46,928 nucleotides of DNA. Source: Candidatus Omnitrophota bacterium (lineage in GTDB: Bacteria; Omnitrophota; Gorgyraeia; Gorgyraeales; Gorgyraeaceae). Location: assembly GCA_018902915.1 (NCBI GenBank), contig JAHIPS010000066.1, positions 1-46,928 of the forward strand. The letters are read 5' to 3'. Position 1 is the stretch's first letter. Every line of letters begins with the position of its first letter. Made by a program: the position numbers and the translations under genes. This document shows, in pieces, positions 42,641-46,928 of this stretch. Below the pieces are notes generated by a model. That model saw nothing but the letters and a program-made list of their open reading frames with translations, made no database searches and was not told the origin of the DNA.

Positions 42641-45277
42641 GTGAAAGATATCCCGTCCAGATATAATCCGCAAGAAGTAGAGAAAAAAATATACAGACGA
42701 TGGCAGGATGAAGGTCTGTTTGGCGCTGAGGCGTCAAGCAGGAAAAAACCTTTTACAATCGTGATCCCGCCGCCGAATGTCACGGGTATACTCCACATGG
42801 GCCATGCCCTGAATAACACTCTGCAGGATATCCTGATTCGCTGGAAAAGGATGCAGGGATTCGCGAGCCTGTGGGTGCCTGGCACTGACCACGCGGGAAT
42901 CGCCACGCAGAACGTGGTGGAGAAAAAGCTGGCAACCTCAGGCAAGTCGCGCGATGATCTGGGCCGCGAGAAATTTATCGACGAGGTCTGGAAGTGGCGC
43001 GAAGAGTATGGTTCGACCATAATCGAGCAGCTCAAGCGCCTGGGCTCGTCGTGCGACTGGCAGAGAACGCGCTTCACAATGGATGAAGGGCTTTCGCAGG
43101 CAGTGCTCGAGGCATTTATAAAGCTGCATAAAAAAGGATTGATCTACAGGGGGAATTATATAATCAATTGGTGCCCGAGGTGCCACACAGCACTTTCTGA
43201 CGAGGAAGCGCCGCACGTGGATACCGAGGGGAAATTGTACTATATAAAATATCCGCTTAAAGAAGGTGAAGAGTGCAGGGTGAAGGGTGAAGGCGTTGTG
43301 GTGGCGACGACAAGGCCTGAGACAATGCTGGGCGATGTCGCTGTCGCAGTAAATCCAAAGGACAAGCGCTACAAAAAGCTCGTCGGTAAAACATTGATCC
43401 TGCCAATAATCGGCCGCGAGATAGAGATTGTCGCGGATAGTTTTGTGGACAGAGAATTTGGCACAGGCGCTGTCAAGGTCACGCCTGCGCACGACCCGAA
43501 TGATTTTGAAATGGGCAAGCGTCACTCACTCGACCCTGTTTTAGTAATGAACTCTGACGCTACAATGAACGAGAATGCAGGCGCGTACAAGGGCATGGAT
43601 AGATTTGAGGCAAGGGCCGGCATTTTAAAAGAGCTGGAAGAAAAGGGCTTGCTTGTCAAGACAGAGAAACATCAGCACGCTGTGGGCCATTGTTACAGGT
43701 GTCACACTGCTGTTGAGCCATATCTTTCGCTCCAGTGGTTTGTAAACATGAAGGAGTTGGCAAAACCCGCGATCGAGGCGGTAAAAAAAGGAAAAATAAA
43801 ATTTACGCCAAAGAGATGGACAAAGGTGTATCTCAACTGGATGGAGAACATCCGCGACTGGTGTATTTCGCGCCAGATCTGGTGGGGGCATCGAATTCCG
43901 GTCTATTATTGCGAAATATGCAAAGAGGTCATTGTGGCAAAAGTAAAACCAGAGACGTGTCCTGAGTGCGGCTCGACCAGGATCAGGCAGGACGAGGATG
44001 TTTTGGATACGTGGTTCTCGTCGTGGCTGTGGCCGTTTTCAACGCTCGGGTGGCCGGAGAAGACAAAAGACCTGGAATATTTTTACCCGACAGATGTTTT
44101 GGTCACAGCGCCTGAGATATTATTTTTCTGGGTCGCCCGCATGATAATGGCGGGCCTGGAGTTTACAGGCGAGATCCCTTTCAGCGATGTGTATCTCCAC
44201 GGCACGGTCAGGGACCTCACAGGAAAAAAGATGTCAAAGTCGCTCGGCAATATCATTGACCCGCTCGATATAATAAATGAATTTGGCGCAGACGCGCTGC
44301 GTTACAGCATGATCGTTATTACGGCCACGGGCCAGGACGTGTTTCTTTCCAAGGAAAAATTCGAGATCGGCAGGAATTTTGCCAACAAGATCTGGAACGC
44401 GTCGCGGTTTGTGCTCATGAATGTTCAAGGCTTAGCCTTGAACAAAAGATGTTCAAGGCTAAGCCTTGAACATTTGGCGGACGAGTGGATATTGAGCAGG
44501 CTCAATAGGGCTGTGGAAGCAGTAACAAAATCGCTCGGCCAATACAGGTTTAACGAGGCAGAGGCGCTCGTGTATGACTTTTTCTGGCATGACTTTTGCG
44601 ACTGGTACGTGGAGATGGTCAAGCCAGAGATAGCAGGGGGTGTCAAGGGACAGGTTTTGCTGGATGTCCTGGAGAGCTCATTGAAACTTTTGCATCCGTT
44701 CATGCCGTTTGTGACCGAGGCAGTGTGGCAAAATATCGACGAGAGACACAGCATAATGCAGGAGGCATGGCCAAGGCCGGATAAGAAACTGGTAAAAAAA
44801 GATATAGAGGAGCGCGTAGAGACAATAAAATCAATTATTGTGAGTATAAGAAATATCCGGGCTGACATGAATATCCCGCATTCTAAAAGACTCGTGGTGT
44901 ATCTCGTGCCTTTGAAAAAGGCAAGCGAGGCCAAGCTGAAAGGCGGGATCGATTATATTAAGAATCTTGCTCGGCTGGACGAGCTTGTAATTGATAAAGA
45001 CATGAAAAGGCCTGAGGCGTGCGCTACAGCAGTGCTCGAGGATTTTAATATATTTATTCCTTTAAAGGGCGTTATTGATATTGACGCGGAACGCTCGCGG
45101 CTCACAAAAAAAATGCAGGATGCCAAGGCGCAGCTGAGCTTTAGCGACAGGCGGCTGAAGGACAAGAATTTCACAGCCAGGGCGCCTGAGAAAATAGTGG
45201 CGCAGGAAAAAGACAAGGCTGAAAAACTGGGTGAGCAGATAACCCGCCTAAAATCCACCCTAAACACCCTTATTTGA
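42641..45277 (+). CDS. valS: Valyl-tRNA synthetase carrying an in-frame P1 doublet
   Basis: 878-residue class I synthetase. HIGH-type motif in PPPNVTGILHMGHALNN (about 45-61), editing domain with VVATTRPETMLGD, KMSKS-type motif KKMSKSLGNIIDP (about 530-542), anticodon-binding domain, and C-terminal coiled coil (about 800-878). The start is GTG 42641, 5 nt after cimA. After NASRFVLMN the protein reads VQGLALNKRCSRLSLEH, encoded by a P1 doublet at 44423-44471, before LADEWILSRL resumes. This position is a variable linker of similar length in other ValRS. The frame is uninterrupted, so the protein is probably functional. The stop lies in a hairpin arm. Confidence 0.95.
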   Translation: MKDIPSRYNPQEVEKKIYRRWQDEGLFGAEASSRKKPFTIVIPPPNVTGILHMGHALNNTLQDILIRWKRMQGFASLWVPGTDHAGIATQNVVEKKLATSGKSRDDLGREKFIDEVWKWREEYGSTIIEQLKRLGSSCDWQRTRFTMDEGLSQAVLEAFIKLHKKGLIYRGNYIINWCPRCHTALSDEEAPHVDTEGKLYYIKYPLKEGEECRVKGEGVVVATTRPETMLGDVAVAVNPKDKRYKKLVGKTLILPIIGREIEIVADSFVDREFGTGAVKVTPAHDPNDFEMGKRHSLDPVLVMNSDATMNENAGAYKGMDRFEARAGILKELEEKGLLVKTEKHQHAVGHCYRCHTAVEPYLSLQWFVNMKELAKPAIEAVKKGKIKFTPKRWTKVYLNWMENIRDWCISRQIWWGHRIPVYYCEICKEVIVAKVKPETCPECGSTRIRQDEDVLDTWFSSWLWPFSTLGWPEKTKDLEYFYPTDVLVTAPEILFFWVARMIMAGLEFTGEIPFSDVYLHGTVRDLTGKKMSKSLGNIIDPLDIINEFGADALRYSMIVITATGQDVFLSKEKFEIGRNFANKIWNASRFVLMNVQGLALNKRCSRLSLEHLADEWILSRLNRAVEAVTKSLGQYRFNEAEALVYDFFWHDFCDWYVEMVKPEIAGGVKGQVLLDVLESSLKLLHPFMPFVTEAVWQNIDERHSIMQEAWPRPDKKLVKKDIEERVETIKSIIVSIRNIRADMNIPHSKRLVVYLVPLKKASEAKLKGGIDYIKNLARLDELVIDKDMKRPEACATAVLEDFNIFIPLKGVIDIDAERSRLTKKMQDAKAQLSFSDRRLKDKNFTARAPEKIVAQEKDKAEKLGEQITRLKSTLNTLI
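44420..44474. repeat. P1 palindromic doublet inside valS
   Basis: Units at 44423-44443 (central T) and 44451-44471 (central A), separated by 7 nt (AAAAGAT). Flanks AAT and ATT are complementary. Counting the adjoining T and A, the insert is 51 nt, or 17 codons, and keeps the valS frame. It is the only full copy lying wholly inside a coding region. Confidence 0.97.
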
Positions 45278-45298
45278 CAAGCGGATTTGTCAGATAAG
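45269..45298. repeat. Hairpin covering the valS stop codon
   Basis: CTTATTTGACAA (45269-45280) and TTGTCAGATAAG (45287-45298) pair over 12 positions with one G-T wobble around a 6-nt loop. The TGA stop (45275-45277) is in the left arm. The core TTGACAA/TTGTCA resembles family P2. No T-run follows. Confidence 0.75.
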
Positions 45299-45314
45299 CG
45301 GGCTGGAGTAAGAC

Positions 45315-46148
45315 ATGAAGCTGGTCAAAGAAAAGGTGCTCCCAATAATAATGAGCGCGCTGGCTGAGGACATTGGCAGCGGAGACATCACGAGCGCGGT
45401 CGTGTTTGAAAAAGACGTGATTGTTATGGCTGATGTTTTTGCAAAAGAGGCTTGCGTGGTCGCCGGGCTCGATGTCGCGAAGTGGGTCTTTAACACGCTT
45501 GATGAGAGGGTGATCTTCAGACCGCTCGCTAATGACGGCGACAGCGTAAATAAGGGCAAGAAGATCATCTCGCTCAAGGGTTCGGCAAGAAATATCCTGA
45601 CGTGCGAGAGGACCGCGTTGAATTTTTTGGGAAAAATTTCAGGCGTGGCCACGCTGACGAGCAGGTTTGTGGAAAAGACAAAGGGGTCAAAGGCGCGGAT
45701 ATATGACACAAGGAAGACCACGCCAGGCATGAGGGTTTTGGAAAAATACGCTGTGAGAATGGGCGGCGGCCAGAATCACAGGACAGGATTGTGGGATCAG
45801 GTTTTAATTAAAGATAATCATCTTGCCATGACCAGCATTAAAACCGCGGTTGTAACAGCGAAAAATCATCATTACAAAAACATTGAGGTGGAAGTTGATG
45901 ATTTGAAAAAATTCAAAGAGGCGCTGGACGCGGGCGCTGATATTATAATGCTGGACAATATGAAGATAGAGGATGTGAGAAAGGCAGTGAGGATTAGAGG
46001 CAGGAAAAAGGCGGCGCTGGAGGTTTCGGGCGGCGTTGGTCTGGACAATGTAGCGAGGATCGCAAGAACAGGTGTTGACAGGATTTCCATAGGCTCTCTT
46101 ACCCACTCAGCTCCATCAATTGACTTTTCTTTGGAGATTTGTAAGTAG
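45315..46148 (+). CDS. nadC: Nicotinate-nucleotide pyrophosphorylase (quinolinate phosphoribosyltransferase)
   Basis: 277-residue NAD-synthesis enzyme converting quinolinate and PRPP to nicotinate mononucleotide with CO2 release. Visible blocks: LAEDIGSGDITSAVV (about 16-30), LTCERTALNFLGKISGVAT (about 94-112), YDTRKTTPGMRVLEKYAVRM (about 129-148) with substrate-binding Arg and Lys, GGGQNHRTGLWDQVLIKDNH (about 149-168), VEVDDLKKF and IMLDNM, then EVSGGVGLDNV and SIGSLTHSAPSIDFSLE. GGAG lies upstream of the ATG. nadA and nadB are not in the window. Confidence 0.95.
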   Translation: MKLVKEKVLPIIMSALAEDIGSGDITSAVVFEKDVIVMADVFAKEACVVAGLDVAKWVFNTLDERVIFRPLANDGDSVNKGKKIISLKGSARNILTCERTALNFLGKISGVATLTSRFVEKTKGSKARIYDTRKTTPGMRVLEKYAVRMGGGQNHRTGLWDQVLIKDNHLAMTSIKTAVVTAKNHHYKNIEVEVDDLKKFKEALDAGADIIMLDNMKIEDVRKAVRIRGRKKAALEVSGGVGLDNVARIARTGVDRISIGSLTHSAPSIDFSLEICK

Positions 46149-46157
46149 AATTGCATA

Positions 46158-46229
46158 TGTCATTGCGAGCGAAGCGAAGCAATCTTTCTAGATCGAGATT
46201 GCTTCGTCGTTTCGCTCCTCGCAATGACA
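46158..46229. repeat. ATTGCGAG-type palindromic repeat, copy 3
   Basis: Left arm TGTCATTGCGAG...GAAGCAATCT and right arm AGATTGCTTCG...CTCGCAATGACA around a short loop with TCTAGA. It fills the gap between nadC and uvrB, leaving 13 nt before the uvrB ATG. Confidence 0.92.
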
Positions 46230-46242
46230 CTCTTATCATACT

Positions 46243-46928
46243 ATGTCGGAATTTAAATTAGTAAGCGAATTCAGGCCGCAGGGGGACCAGCCGCAGGCGA
46301 TCGAGAAGATCGCGCAGGGTTTGCGCAAGGGGTTTAAGTCGCAGACGCTACTGGGCGTGACCGGAAGCGGCAAGACATTTACAATGGCGAACGTGATTGC
46401 GCAGGTGCAAAAGCCCACGCTCGTGATCTCGCACAACAAGACCCTGGCCGCGCAGCTCTATTCTGAATTCAAGGAATTTTTCCCGCACAACGCAGTGGAA
46501 TATTTTGTCAGCTACTACGACTACTACCAGCCAGAGGCGTACGTCCCGCAGACTGATACCTATATAGAGAAGGACGCTGCGATCAATGATAATATCGACA
46601 GGCTCCGGCTCTCGGCAACGAGCGCGCTCATGTCAAGGCGCGACGTCATAATAGTGGCGAGCGTGTCGTGCATATACGGCCTGGGTTCGCCGAGCGATTA
46701 CCAGGAGCTTTTGCTGTTCCTGGAAAAAGGGCAGTCAATAAAGAGAAGCGAGATCCTGGCGCGGCTCGTGAACATCCACTACTCGAGGAATGACGTGGAT
46801 TTCAAAAGGGGGTGTTTCAGGGTCAGGGGCGATATTGTCGAGATATTTCCCGCGTATAAAGAGACAGCGTTCAGGGTGTATTCTTTTGGCGACAATGTCG
46901 AGAAGATCTGCGAGATCCACGCGCTGAC
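46243..46928 (+). CDS. uvrB: UvrABC system protein B, N-terminal part (3' end outside window)
   Basis: Nucleotide-excision-repair damage-verification helicase, 228 complete codons before the window ends. Frame starts ATG 46243 ([20 protein letters not shown]). Walker A is [14 protein letters not shown] (about 39-52), followed by [19 protein letters not shown] and the beta-hairpin region [18 protein letters not shown] with [19 protein letters not shown] (about 87-125), all diagnostic for Uvr[14 protein letters not shown] follows. No clear Shine-Dalgarno sequence precedes the start; an ATTGCGAG repeat lies directly upstream. Confidence 0.96.
   Translation, partial: MSEFKLVSEFRPQGDQPQAIEKIAQGLRKGFKSQTLLGVTGSGKTFTMANVIAQVQKPTLVISHNKTLAAQLYSEFKEFFPHNAVEYFVSYYDYYQPEAYVPQTDTYIEKDAAINDNIDRLRLSATSALMSRRDVIIVASVSCIYGLGSPSDYQELLLFLEKGQSIKRSEILARLVNIHYSRNDVDFKRGCFRVRGDIVEIFPAYKETAFRVYSFGDNVEKICEIHAL

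Noticed and set aside
43264-43294. GGTGAAG-like micro-repeat in valS as another inserted element
   Set aside because: It lies in a naturally variable loop before the editing motif and the local protein length is normal, so the evidence for insertion is too weak.

Overview
The window reads as about 47 kb of chromosome from an uncultured-type diderm bacterium. I recognise 46 genes and all lie on the + strand; the first (PBP2) and last (uvrB) are cut by the window edges. An outer membrane is implied by a PilQ secretin and a FadL-type porin. Gene order, single-domain biosynthetic enzymes, two-ATPase type IV pilus locus and dense palindromic repeats would suit Candidatus Omnitrophota (OP3) or a neighbouring phylum. 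This placement is an inference from style, not from a marker-gene tree.

Layout. (1) 1-3155: cell elongation genes mrdA and rodA, then a TIGR03960-type radical SAM protein. (2) 3161-16479: a type IVa pilus locus: degenerate GGDEF protein, pilT, a stand-alone MshEN protein, two tandem pilB-type ATPases, pilC, two pilins, and pilMNOPQ. (3) 16476-19865: a truncated DUF2344 protein, rng, rplU, rpmA and obg. Blocks 1 and 3 are normally contiguous in other bacteria, so the pilus locus appears to sit inside an ancestral rod-shape/ribosome operon. (4) 19899-29645: proBA, hisBHAFI and trpEGDCF, with many 4-nt overlaps. (5) 29698-36861: an HDAC-family deacetylase, a promoter, a small HTH protein, FadL, an acyl-ACP-reductase-like protein, an HD-GYP protein and a B12-type radical SAM protein; the last three are strikingly AT-rich and look imported. 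(6) 36858-46928: an ApgM/proposed homoserine kinase family protein, CstA, aspartokinase, citramalate synthase (aspartate/threonine/isoleucine theme), valS, nadC and the start of uvrB.

The most unusual feature is the number of palindromic repeats between, and sometimes inside, genes. The main family (called P1 here) has 10-bp arms GTTCAAGGCT and AGCCTTGAAC around one A or T. It occurs as 14 units at 7 loci, always as doublets. Thirteen units are perfect and one is truncated. One doublet is in frame inside valS, where it encodes a 17-residue linker; another ends the obg reading frame; a third fills the trpF-HDAC gap exactly. At least five other palindrome families punctuate the pilus and biosynthetic genes. 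This resembles the concept of Rickettsia palindromic elements, but with a sequence I do not recognise.

A second theme is cyclic-di-GMP: three MshEN domains, a GGDEF domain with a broken signature and an apparently intact HD-GYP phosphodiesterase suggest that pilus extension is nucleotide-controlled. No tRNA, rRNA, CRISPR array, IS transposase or minus-strand gene could be supported. No gene-free stretch exceeds 300 bases.
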